Source: Belnapia sp. (GTDB lineage Bacteria > Pseudomonadota > Alphaproteobacteria > Acetobacterales > Acetobacteraceae). From it: a stretch of DNA of 15,488 bases. The stretch spans positions 1 through 15,488 of the forward strand of contig JAQGIA010000121.1 in assembly GCA_028291445.1 (NCBI GenBank). The letters run 5' to 3'. The notes under the pieces are model-generated. The model was not told the origin of the DNA, ran no database searches, and was given only the letters and a program-made list of their open reading frames with translations. The translations under genes were made by a program, and so were the position numbers. Below are positions 7,437 through 13,369 of the stretch, in pieces; position 1 is the stretch's first letter; each line of letters starts with the position of its first letter.

Positions 7437-8274
7437 GCCGGCGGGTGAAAAGACGGGGCAGCCGCGGCAGCATCCCGCAGACCAGCCGCATATGCATCCA
7501 GGTCAGCAGCAGGTTGTCGCGGCCGTAGCGGAAATGCGAGACGCCGCCCTCGGCCGGTCGCAGGTAGCGGACCGGGGCCGGCAGGTTGACCAGAGGCACC
7601 CCGGCCCAGGCCAGTCGCACCGCGGCTTCCGGGTCGAAGTCGAAGCGGCGCATCCAGCGGTGGCGCTGCATCACCCGCAGCAGGGGCGCGATGGGATAGA
7701 CCCGGAAGCCGAACAGCGAATCGCCGATGCCGGCGCCCAGGGTTTCGAGATTGGCCCACCAGTTGGAGATCCGCCGCCCGCGCACCCGCAGCAGGGGGGC
7801 ATCGGCGCCGAAGACCGGCCGGCCAAGGATCAACGCATCCGGCGCGGCCGCGGCGGCGGCCATGAAGGCGCCGATGCTGGCGGCCGGGTGCTGGCCATCG
7901 GCATCCATCACCAGCGCCTGGCGGAAGCCCTCGGCGGCGGCCAGGCGCAGCCCGGCCAGGACCGCGGCGCCCTTGCCGCCATTGGCGGGCAAAGCGATCA
8001 GGCGAAAGCCCGGGTCATCGCCCATCGCCTCGCGCAGCAGGACGTCGCTGCCATCGGTGCTGCCATCCACCACTACCCAGACCGGCGCCCAGGCGGCGCA
8101 GGCCTCGCGCACGGTCTGCAGCAACCTGGGGCCGGTATCGTAGCTGGGGATGAGGACCAGCCGGCTCCGGTCCGGATCGCTCCGGCCTGGATTGGTCTGG
8201 CCTGGATCGGTCTGGCTTGGATAGGGCTGGCCTGGGCCACTCCAGCCTGGGTCGCTCAGATTGGGCATGGGCAT
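7369..8274 (-). CDS. Family 2 glycosyltransferase, aryl polyene-cluster type (separate N-terminal half of ApeJ-like protein)
   Basis: 301 residues. The GT-A fold starts at residue 37 with RSRLVLIPSYDTG. It shows VVVDGSTDGS (67-76), the PANGGKG loop (96-102) and the metal-binding DADGQH (124-129). The C-terminal part, including GDSLFGFRVYP, RFDFDPEA and the tail GVSHFRYGRDNLLLTWMH, resembles the glycosyltransferase domain found in aryl polyene clusters. There it is often fused to an LpxL-like acyltransferase; here that partner is the separate gene at 13351. It would transfer a sugar to a lipid intermediate on the cytoplasmic face. The start ATG 8274 shares one base with the stop of the upstream acyltransferase (TGATG). 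Residues 7-36 are six degenerate pentapeptides encoded by a 15-bp repeat, not part of the fold. The real functional start could be nearer residue 35, but no better start codon was seen. Confidence 0.88.
   Translation of the reverse strand: MPMPNLSDPGWSGPGQPYPSQTDPGQTNPGRSDPDRSRLVLIPSYDTGPRLLQTVREACAAWAPVWVVVDGSTDGSDVLLREAMGDDPGFRLIALPANGGKGAAVLAGLRLAAAEGFRQALVMDADGQHPAASIGAFMAAAAAAPDALILGRPVFGADAPLLRVRGRRISNWWANLETLGAGIGDSLFGFRVYPIAPLLRVMQRHRWMRRFDFDPEAAVRLAWAGVPLVNLPAPVRYLRPAEGGVSHFRYGRDNLLLTWMHMRLVCGMLPRLPRLFTRRLIARRLRRPPRDATGLPPATRR
8167..8256 (-). repeat. 15-bp minisatellite, six degenerate copies, in the glycosyltransferase N-terminus
   Basis: Six in-frame 15-bp units encode the pattern [S/T/P]-[D/G/Y/N]-P-[G/S/D]-[W/Q/R] at residues 7-36: SDPGW, SGPGQ, PYPSQ, TDPGQ, TNPGR, SDPDR. 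On the + strand the units read like ATTGGTCTGGCCTGG, ATCGGTCTGGCTTGG and ATAGGGCTGGCCTGG. No unique spacers separate the units, so this is a true tandem repeat rather than a CRISPR-like array. Confidence 0.88.
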
Positions 8275-9068
8275 CAGGCGCCCGGGGCGGCGGGGGACAG
8301 TTCGGCGCGGTAGTGGCGCTCCAGCGCAACGACGCAGGCCCCCGCATCGGCGCCGACCAGGAAGCGCTCGCCCAGCCGGATCCGGAAGACCAGCGGCAGC
8401 ACCGGGCGGCGGAACAGCGGCCAGCCCTTGCGCAGATAGGGGCTGTCCGCCTCGATCAGCACGGCCTGCACCGGCGCGCCGGCCGCCTTGGCCATGACCG
8501 CGAAGCTGCGGTGCAGCGCATCGACCGGCGGCTGGCTGGTGCGCGAGCCCTCGGGGAAGATCAGCAATTGGTTGCCGGCGCGGATCGCCTCCGCCGCGCG
8601 GCGGATCATCGGCCGCGGCGCGTCGTTCGGCATGTAGCCGGCCATGCGGATGCCGCCGCCCAGGGTCCAGCTATCCCAAAGCGAGGCCTTGGTGATGCAG
8701 ACGACCCGCGGCAGGCGGGAAAGGATGAGCACCGCATCCAGCATGGTCGGGTGGTTGGGGGCGATGACGAGGCCGGATTCCAGGCGCAGCGCATCCAGCG
8801 CCCGCAGATCGGTGCGCAATACGCCGGTGGCGCGCATGACGCCGATGAACCAGCGGAAGCCCAGCATGATCATGAACTGACCGAGCGGTTCGCCAATACG
8901 GCGTGGCACGACCCGGTACAGCAAAGAAGCCGGCAGGCTCCACGCCAAGCAACTGAAGAGCCAAACCAGGACACAGAAATAAAAAGCGACGCGGTAGTAG
9001 GCGGCAGCCAACCAGCCCGGGCGGGAGGGCAGCCCGCTTGCCTGTGCGACGGCCTCGCCTTTAGTCAT
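8274..9068 (-). CDS. PlsC-like 1-acylglycerol-3-phosphate acyltransferase family protein (aryl polyene cluster, ApeD-like)
   Basis: 264 residues. A hydrophobic stretch at about 24-50 should anchor the enzyme in the inner membrane. The acyltransferase motif is NHPTMLD (105-111), giving the catalytic H-x4-D pair His106/Asp111. The second block is FPEGSRT (171-177), which binds the phosphate-bearing acceptor. The family moves acyl chains from ACP or CoA to lysophospholipid-like acceptors. In aryl polyene and xanthomonadin clusters a homologous acyltransferase is thought to help build the lipid carrier of the pigment. It is the first gene of a two-gene minus unit with the glycosyltransferase (1-base overlap). 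The N-terminal ~60 codons are clearly more A/T-rich than the rest of the window. AGAGGA lies 13 bases before ATG 9068, a long but possible ribosome-binding spacing. Confidence 0.9.
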   Translation of the reverse strand: MTKGEAVAQASGLPSRPGWLAAAYYRVAFYFCVLVWLFSCLAWSLPASLLYRVVPRRIGEPLGQFMIMLGFRWFIGVMRATGVLRTDLRALDALRLESGLVIAPNHPTMLDAVLILSRLPRVVCITKASLWDSWTLGGGIRMAGYMPNDAPRPMIRRAAEAIRAGNQLLIFPEGSRTSQPPVDALHRSFAVMAKAAGAPVQAVLIEADSPYLRKGWPLFRRPVLPLVFRIRLGERFLVGADAGACVVALERHYRAELSPAAPGA

Positions 9069-9130
9069 TGTTAGGCCGCATTCCTCTGTCTAAACCAAGG
9101 CTACAGGATGCAGTTGGGCCAGTCCAGACA
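9069..9130. promoter_or_regulatory. Divergent promoter region between acyltransferase and methyltransferase genes
   Basis: The only gap between the divergent minus (acyltransferase-glycosyltransferase) and plus (methyltransferase) units, so it should hold both promoters. It is comparatively A/T-rich. TTGTTA (9068-9073) could be a + strand -35 box, but the matching -10 (TAAACC at about 9091) is poor. No clear operator palindrome was found. Confidence 0.4.
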
Positions 9131-9922
9131 ATGCCAGTCTACCCATCGTCGCCAGTTCACCCGTCGTCACGCCAAGGTATCGACGCCGGGTCGGCCGCGC
9201 CGCATGCGCCTTTGCTCGGCTATTACGCGGAGCCGGAGGCCCATTCCCGCTTCGTCCGCGCGCTGTTCAACCGCACCGCCGGGTCCTACGACCGGATCAA
9301 TGCCGCCTTCGCCCTCGGCTCCGGCGCCTGGTACCGCCGGCGGGCGCTGCGCCGGGTCGGGCTGCAACCCGGGGCGCGGCTGCTCGACGTGGCGATCGGC
9401 ACCGGGCTGGTGGCGCGGGAAGCGGTGCGGATCCTGGGCGATGCGGGCGCGGTCACCGGGCTCGACCTCAGCGAGGGCATGCTGGCGGAGGCGCGGCGCG
9501 GGCTCGGCATCGGGCTGGTGCAGGCGCGGGCCGAGGTGCTGCCCTTCGCCGATGCCAGCTTCGACGTGGTGAGCATGGGCTATGCGCTGCGCCATGCCGC
9601 CGACCTCGGCCAGTTGTTCGGCGAATTCCGCCGCGTGCTGCGGCCCGGCGGTCGGGTGCTGGTGCTGGAGATCGCGCCACCGGACAGCCGGCTGGGACAG
9701 GCCGCGCTGCGGGCCTATCTTGGCGGCGTCGTGCCGGTGCTGAGCCGGCTGGCGGGCGGCGATTCCGGGCTGCTCATGCGCTACTACTGGGACACCATCG
9801 CCGCCTGCGTGCCGCCGGCCGAGATCCTGCGCCAGCTCGGCGCGGCAGGGCTGACGGAGGTGCGCTGCGACACCGACATCGGCATCATGCGGGCCTATGC
9901 CGCACGGCGCCCGCTCGCTTGA
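9131..9922 (+). CDS. UbiE-like class I SAM-dependent methyltransferase
   Basis: 263 residues from ATG 9131. A disordered Pro/Ser-rich leader (1-27) precedes LLGYYAEPEAHSRFVRALF. A UbiE-like signature follows at TAGSYDRINAAFALGSGAWYR (49-69). SAM-binding motif I is LLDVAIGTG (84-92), the ribose-binding Asp lies in GLDLSEGML (110-118), and LPFADASFDVVSMGYALRH (137-155) is the region after motif II. This is the ubiquinone/menaquinone C-methyltransferase family, but a dedicated pigment methyltransferase is more likely here because the gene sits next to aryl polyene genes and is followed 27 bp later by a second methyltransferase. Aromatic ring methylation of the polyene head is the attractive inference. 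A TTG at 9068 in the same frame would add 21 residues but coincides with the divergent gene's first base, so ATG 9131 is preferred despite a weak Shine-Dalgarno. Confidence 0.85.
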   Translation: MPVYPSSPVHPSSRQGIDAGSAAPHAPLLGYYAEPEAHSRFVRALFNRTAGSYDRINAAFALGSGAWYRRRALRRVGLQPGARLLDVAIGTGLVAREAVRILGDAGAVTGLDLSEGMLAEARRGLGIGLVQARAEVLPFADASFDVVSMGYALRHAADLGQLFGEFRRVLRPGGRVLVLEIAPPDSRLGQAALRAYLGGVVPVLSRLAGGDSGLLMRYYWDTIAACVPPAEILRQLGAAGLTEVRCDTDIGIMRAYAARRPLA

Positions 9923-9949
9923 AACGGCAATCCGAGATGGCGGCCTGAG

Positions 9950-10618
9950 ATGCTGCTCGCACTGACCGGCCAGGTCGCCGCCCGCTATGGGGAGGCCTCG
10001 CGCTTCGGCCGCAATTTCGTCCGCGGCAAGCTGCTGACCGATCCGGCGACATCCGCCATCCTGCGCCTGGCGACCCGCCTGGGCGGGCTGGGCACGGTCA
10101 CCGACCTTGGCTGCGGCCGCGGCCAGGTCGGGCTGGCGCTGCTGCTGGCCGGGCTGGCGGAGCGAGTGGCAGGGATCGACCTCGATGCCGGCAAGATCGC
10201 CGAGGCCAGGGGTGCTGCCGAAGCCAGAAGCGCCGGCGCCGGCCTGCCGGCCCATTTCACGGTCGGCGACCTGGCCCGGGTGGCGGTGCCGGAGGCCGAT
10301 ACCGTGCTGATCTTCGACGTGCTGCTGCAATTGCCGGAAGCGGCGCAGCAGGGGCTGCTCGGCCGCATGGCGGCGGCGGCACGCCAGCGCATCGTCATCC
10401 GCGCCTTCGACCCGGACTGCGGCTGGCGGGCCGGGGTGGGCGTCGCCATGGAACGGCTCGGCTGCCGCATCCGGGGCGATGGCTCGGATTTCCGGCCGCT
10501 GCCGCTGGCGGCGATCACCGGGCCGTTGCGGGCGGCGGGATTCCATACCGAGGTGGCGCCCTGCTGGGGCTGGACGCCATTGCCCAACGTGATGCTGGTG
10601 GCGGAGCGGGCCGGTTGA
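9950..10618 (+). CDS. Class I SAM-dependent methyltransferase (aryl polyene cluster type)
   Basis: 222 residues. The Rossmann methyltransferase core shows motif I TDLGCGRGQ (51-59), the acidic-loop GIDLDAGKI (75-83), a motif II-like ADTVLIFDVLLQLP, and a C-terminal half ending in PNVMLVAERAG. The N-terminus LTGQVAARYGEASRFGRNFVRGKL is unlike generic methyltransferases and resembles those kept in aryl polyene loci (ApeB-like in the E. coli naming, as I recall it). It starts 27 bp after the UbiE-like gene and is probably co-transcribed with it. It might O- or C-methylate the aryl head group; the substrate cannot be read from sequence. ATG 9950 was taken as the first start after the upstream stop; a conventional Shine-Dalgarno is weak. 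Confidence 0.82.
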   Translation: MLLALTGQVAARYGEASRFGRNFVRGKLLTDPATSAILRLATRLGGLGTVTDLGCGRGQVGLALLLAGLAERVAGIDLDAGKIAEARGAAEARSAGAGLPAHFTVGDLARVAVPEADTVLIFDVLLQLPEAAQQGLLGRMAAAARQRIVIRAFDPDCGWRAGVGVAMERLGCRIRGDGSDFRPLPLAAITGPLRAAGFHTEVAPCWGWTPLPNVMLVAERAG

Positions 10619-10648
10619 TGCGGCGCGGCGCCCGATCGATGAGTGGCC

Positions 10649-10676
10649 GATCCGCCGCGTTGGACAGCGGCGGATC
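10649..10676. repeat. Perfect 10-bp inverted repeat with 8-nt loop
   Basis: GATCCGCCGC (10649-10658) pairs perfectly with GCGGCGGATC (10667-10676) around the loop GTTGGACA. It lies 31 bp after the methyltransferase stop and well before the ACP gene. No T-run follows, so it is a poor classical intrinsic terminator. It could be an operator, an mRNA-stabilising hairpin or an atypical terminator. Confidence 0.6.
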
Positions 10677-10688
10677 ACGCTCCGGGTG

Positions 10689-10708
10689 GAGCCGCTTGCG
10701 GGCGGCTC
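10689..10708. repeat. Second inverted repeat, 7-bp arms
   Basis: GAGCCGC (10689-10695) and GCGGCTC (10702-10708) with a six-base loop. It sits 12 bp after the first stem-loop and overlaps the proposed -35 region of the ACP operon promoter, so a regulatory role is conceivable but not shown. Confidence 0.45.
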
Positions 10709-10725
10709 GGACGCTCTGCTATCTG
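10696..10725 (+). promoter_or_regulatory. Candidate sigma-70-type promoter for the ACP operon
   Basis: TTGCGG (10696-10701) is 18 bp from TATCTG (10720-10725), which is preceded by TG one base upstream, as in an extended -10. CTATCT also resembles the CTATAT-like -10 of alphaproteobacteria. It would give a leader of about 50 bases before the ACP start. This is inferred from pattern and position only. Confidence 0.35.
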
Positions 10726-10772
10726 GCCGACTCCATGCGCCTTGAGGTCTTGCCCGGCTACGGCACCTGCCC

Positions 10773-10780
10773 GGAGGAAA
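10773..10780 (+). promoter_or_regulatory. Strong Shine-Dalgarno of the ACP gene
   Basis: GGAGGAAA lies 7 nt (counted from the end of GGAGG) before ATG 10785. It is the best ribosome-binding site seen in the window and fixes the start of the first operon gene. High translation suits an acyl carrier protein. Confidence 0.8.
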
Positions 10781-10784
10781 CCAA

Positions 10785-11081
10785 ATGACAACCGGGAACG
10801 CCACCACATCGGCGGCGGAATTCGACCCGGCGCTCGAGGCCGATCTGGCGCGGCTGATCGTCGGCGCGTTGTCGCTGGAGATCGCGGCGGAAGACATCGC
10901 GCCGGAGGCACCGTTGTTCGGCGAGGGTCTCGGGCTGGATTCGATCGATGCGCTGGAATTGTCGCTCGCCATCTCCAAGGCCTATGGCGTGCAATTGCGC
11001 TCCGATGACGAGCGCAACCACCGGATCTTCGCCTCGCTCCGCGGCCTCGCCGCCCATGTCGCCCGGCATCGGGCGCGCTGA
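10785..11081 (+). CDS. Acyl carrier protein of aryl polyene-type cluster (ApeE/ApeF-like)
   Basis: 98 residues. The phosphopantetheine attachment motif is GLDSIDALEL with Ser53, inside a four-helix ACP fold. The segment after helix II, AISKAYGVQLRSDDERNHRI (63-82) followed by FASLRGLAAHV, is distinctive of carrier proteins in aryl polyene loci rather than of housekeeping AcpP. It would hold the aryl starter and/or the growing polyene as a thioester. E. coli-type loci carry two such ACP genes in tandem; only one is visible here. It begins the tightly packed + strand operon, with a strong ribosome-binding site, and is 4 bp before the next start. Confidence 0.92.
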   Translation: MTTGNATTSAAEFDPALEADLARLIVGALSLEIAAEDIAPEAPLFGEGLGLDSIDALELSLAISKAYGVQLRSDDERNHRIFASLRGLAAHVARHRAR

Positions 11082-11085
11082 CGGC

Positions 11086-11610
11086 ATGACGCCATCGGTC
11101 CCGCGCGGGGTGCTGGCGGCAGGAGTGTCGGCTTGGCCGCTGCTCGGGCTGGGGGCGCTCTGGCTCGGTGCCGTGGGGCTGGAGCTGGTGGCCGGCAGGG
11201 CGGTGGTCTGGCTGGCCGGGCAGCATGGGCCGGCGCTGCTGGCGGTGCTGCTGAACCTGCTGGTGCTGTGGCGCTTCGCTGCCTCGCTGCGGCCCGGCGC
11301 GGTGCCGCTGATCACCCGCTATGCCCGCTGCGACCCGGCGGGGCTGCCGCCGGCCATGGAATCCTATACCCGCCGGCTGACCCTGGCCTGGACCTGGCTG
11401 CTCGGCCTGTGCGTCCTGGCGCATGCGGCGGCACCGGCCGGGCTATGGAATACCGGCACGGTGGCCGGCTGGGAGGCGGCTGCCTGCGCCGCGCTGTTCC
11501 TCGGCGAGCATCTCATGCGCAGCCGGCGCTTCCCGCAGCTCGGCCGGGCGACGCCGTGGCGGACGCTGCGGGCCATCCGGCGATCGGCCGGGCGGCCGCA
11601 TGGCCCCTGA
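11086..11610 (+). CDS. COG4648-type membrane protein of aryl polyene cluster (ApeG-like)
   Basis: 174 residues from ATG 11086, four bases after the ACP stop. Four hydrophobic segments are visible (about 12-33, 38-63, 98-118 and 126-142), so it is an inner-membrane protein. The central loop TRYARCDPAGLPPAMESYTR (77-96) and the C-terminal EHLMRSRRFPQLGR (141-154) are conserved-looking features of the COG4648 family that accompanies ACP and acyl-ACP synthetase genes in aryl polyene loci. The biochemical role is not established to my knowledge; a scaffold or membrane-docking role for the soluble enzymes is an inference. The basic C-terminal tail (RRSAGRPHGP) should be cytoplasmic. Confidence 0.82.
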   Translation: MTPSVPRGVLAAGVSAWPLLGLGALWLGAVGLELVAGRAVVWLAGQHGPALLAVLLNLLVLWRFAASLRPGAVPLITRYARCDPAGLPPAMESYTRRLTLAWTWLLGLCVLAHAAAPAGLWNTGTVAGWEAAACAALFLGEHLMRSRRFPQLGRATPWRTLRAIRRSAGRPHGP

Positions 11611-11627
11611 GGCCCCGGGTAGGCAGC

Positions 11628-13067
11628 ATGCCGCTGACGCCCCGGGCGGCCGCTGACGCCATGGAACCACCGATGCTCCCCGCTTCGGCAACCACCGCCT
11701 TGACGACGCTGGCCTTGACCGGCCGGGCGCCCGGCGAGGCGATCTGCCACCGTGACGGCCGGGTGGTGACGGTCGGGCAATTCCTCGCCCAGGTGGCCGG
11801 GCTGGCGGCGCTGCTGCCGGACACGGGCCATGCGGTGAACCTCTGCGCCGACCGCTACGCCGCGCTGGTCGCCTTCGCCGCGGCGCTGCTGCGCGGCCAT
11901 CCGACCCTGCTCGGCGCCCAGCCCGGCGCGGCGGCGCCCTTCCTGCGCATGGCGGCGGCGCATTATGCCGGCGCCTATGTGCTGGCGGATGCGTCAGCTT
12001 TGGAATTGATGCGCCCGGAACTGGCGGAGGTGCCGCTGCCGCTGTTGCGGGTGGATGCCGCGCCGGCCGACGGCACGGCCCCGCCGCCGCGGCCCATCCC
12101 CGAAGGTCGGATCGCCGCCATCGCCTTCACCTCCGGCTCGACCGGGACGCCGACCGCCCATGCCAAGCCCTGGGGCGCACTGGTCGCCGGCGCGGCGGCG
12201 GCGGCGGAACGCTTCGGGCTGCGGGCAGAGGATGGGCCGCCAACCGGCATCGTCGCCACCGTGCCGGCGCAGCACATGTACGGCTTCGAGACCACCCTGA
12301 TGCTGCCGCTGCGCGCGGCGGTGGCGATCCATGCCGGGGCGAGCTTCTTCCCCTCCGACGTGCACCAGGCGCTGGCCGCCATCCCACCCCGGCGGCTGCT
12401 GGTGACGACGCCGCTGCACCTCCGCGTGCTGCTGGCCGAGGGACGGCGGCCGCCGCCGCTGGCCGGGGTGATCTCGGCCACCGCGCCGCTGTCCCGCGAG
12501 ATGGCGGAGGCGGTGGAACGCGACTGGGCGGCGCCGATGCTGGAAATCTATGGCGCGACCGAGGCCGGCTCGGTCGCCAGCCGGCGCAGCGCGACGGAGG
12601 AGAGCTGGCTGCCCTATCCCGGCACCCGGGTGCTGCCCGGCGCCGCGGTGGTGCCGGGCCTCGGCGAGGTGCCGCTGGGCGATGCGCTGGAGCCGCTGGC
12701 GGATGGGCGTTTCCGCCTGCTGGGCCGGCTGGCGGATATGGTGAAGCTCGGCGGCAAGCGCGCCTCCCTGGCGGCGCTGAACCATGCGCTGCTGGGAATA
12801 CCGGGAGTGGAGGATGGCGCCTTCGTCGCCCCGGCGGATGTCGAGAGCAATCCGGCGGCGCGGCTCACCGCCTATGTGGTGGCGCCGGGCTGCACGGCGG
12901 CGGAGATCCTCGGCCTGCTGCGCGGCCGGCTGGATCCGGCCTTCCTGCCCCGCCGCCTGGCGCTGGTGGCGGCGCTGCCGCGCGACCCGCTTGGCAAGCT
13001 GCCGCTGCGGGCGCTGGCGGCGCTGGACCGGGACCAGGAATTAGGCGCGGGACCGGCGGCGCCATGA
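11628..13067 (+). CDS. apeH: Acyl-ACP synthetase / AMP-dependent ligase of aryl polyene cluster (ApeH-like)
   Basis: 479 residues if started at ATG 11628 (in-frame ATGs at 11661 and 11673 are alternatives; GGTAGG lies just before the first). ANL-superfamily motifs are the P-loop TSGSTGTPT (168-176), EIYGATEAG (306-314), the hinge block GRLADMVKLGGKR (366-378) and the C-terminal catalytic Lys457 in LPRDPLGKLPL. It should adenylate an aromatic acid such as 4-hydroxybenzoate, or a related aryl acid, and pass it to the ACP encoded two genes upstream, which starts polyene assembly. At ~480 residues it is shorter than acyl-CoA ligases of ~550, as expected for this group. Its stop overlaps the dehydratase start (ATGA). 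The choice of substrate is inferred from context. Confidence 0.9.
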   Translation: MPLTPRAAADAMEPPMLPASATTALTTLALTGRAPGEAICHRDGRVVTVGQFLAQVAGLAALLPDTGHAVNLCADRYAALVAFAAALLRGHPTLLGAQPGAAAPFLRMAAAHYAGAYVLADASALELMRPELAEVPLPLLRVDAAPADGTAPPPRPIPEGRIAAIAFTSGSTGTPTAHAKPWGALVAGAAAAAERFGLRAEDGPPTGIVATVPAQHMYGFETTLMLPLRAAVAIHAGASFFPSDVHQALAAIPPRRLLVTTPLHLRVLLAEGRRPPPLAGVISATAPLSREMAEAVERDWAAPMLEIYGATEAGSVASRRSATEESWLPYPGTRVLPGAAVVPGLGEVPLGDALEPLADGRFRLLGRLADMVKLGGKRASLAALNHALLGIPGVEDGAFVAPADVESNPAARLTAYVVAPGCTAAEILGLLRGRLDPAFLPRRLALVAALPRDPLGKLPLRALAALDRDQELGAGPAAP

Positions 13068-13369
13068 CCACGCCCACACGCTTCGCCGTGCCGGCTGGGC
13101 ATCCGGCGCTGCCCGGACACTTCCCTGGCCGGCCGATCGTGCCCGGCGTGCTGCTGCTGGATGCGGTGCTGCGGGCGGCGGCGGCGTTGGACCCCGGGCG
13201 GGTGGCGCCAGCCCTGCTGTTGCGGGCAAAGTTCCCCGCCCCGGTGGCGCCGGGCGCCGAGGTCGAGATCACGCTCGCGCCGCGCGGTCCGGATCGGCTG
13301 GGCTTCACCTGCCGCTGCGCCGGCGTCACCGTGCTGCTGGGGGAGCTGGGATGGCCGGCGCCACCCTGA
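13064..13369 (+). CDS. apeI: Short hot-dog 3-hydroxyacyl-ACP dehydratase (ApeI/FabZ-FabA-like)
   Basis: 101 residues, a single compact hot-dog domain shorter than FabZ (~150) but typical for aryl polyene dehydratases. The catalytic signature is GHFPGRPIVPGV (18-29) with His19. The second catalytic residue is Asp33 in LLLDAV, 14 positions after the His, the spacing and residue seen in FabA (His70/Asp84) rather than the Glu of FabZ. It would dehydrate ACP-bound beta-hydroxy intermediates in each extension cycle to build the conjugated polyene. Start ATG 13064 overlaps the ligase stop by 4 bp; the end overlaps the next gene by 19 bp. Confidence 0.9.
   Translation: MTTPTRFAVPAGHPALPGHFPGRPIVPGVLLLDAVLRAAAALDPGRVAPALLLRAKFPAPVAPGAEVEITLAPRGPDRLGFTCRCAGVTVLLGELGWPAPP

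Noticed and set aside
8167..8256. Could the 15-bp repeat array be CRISPR-like or an attachment site?
   Set aside because: Units are directly adjacent with no unique spacers, they are degenerate, they stay in frame and no cas or integrase gene is nearby.
9131..9922. Annotation as the housekeeping ubiE gene
   Set aside because: The family signature fits, but the position beside APE genes, the extra leader and the lack of other quinone genes argue for a cluster-specific enzyme, so no gene symbol was given.
10649..10676. Intrinsic terminator after the methyltransferase gene
   Set aside because: The hairpin is strong but followed by ACGCTCC, with no T-run, so it is listed only as an inverted repeat.
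9167..10978. A long minus-strand open frame (about 600 codons) opposite the methyltransferases and ACP gene
   Set aside because: Its translation is low-complexity (Arg/Pro/Gln/His/Ala-rich) with no recognisable domain, and it lies opposite well-supported genes. It is a by-product of extreme GC bias.
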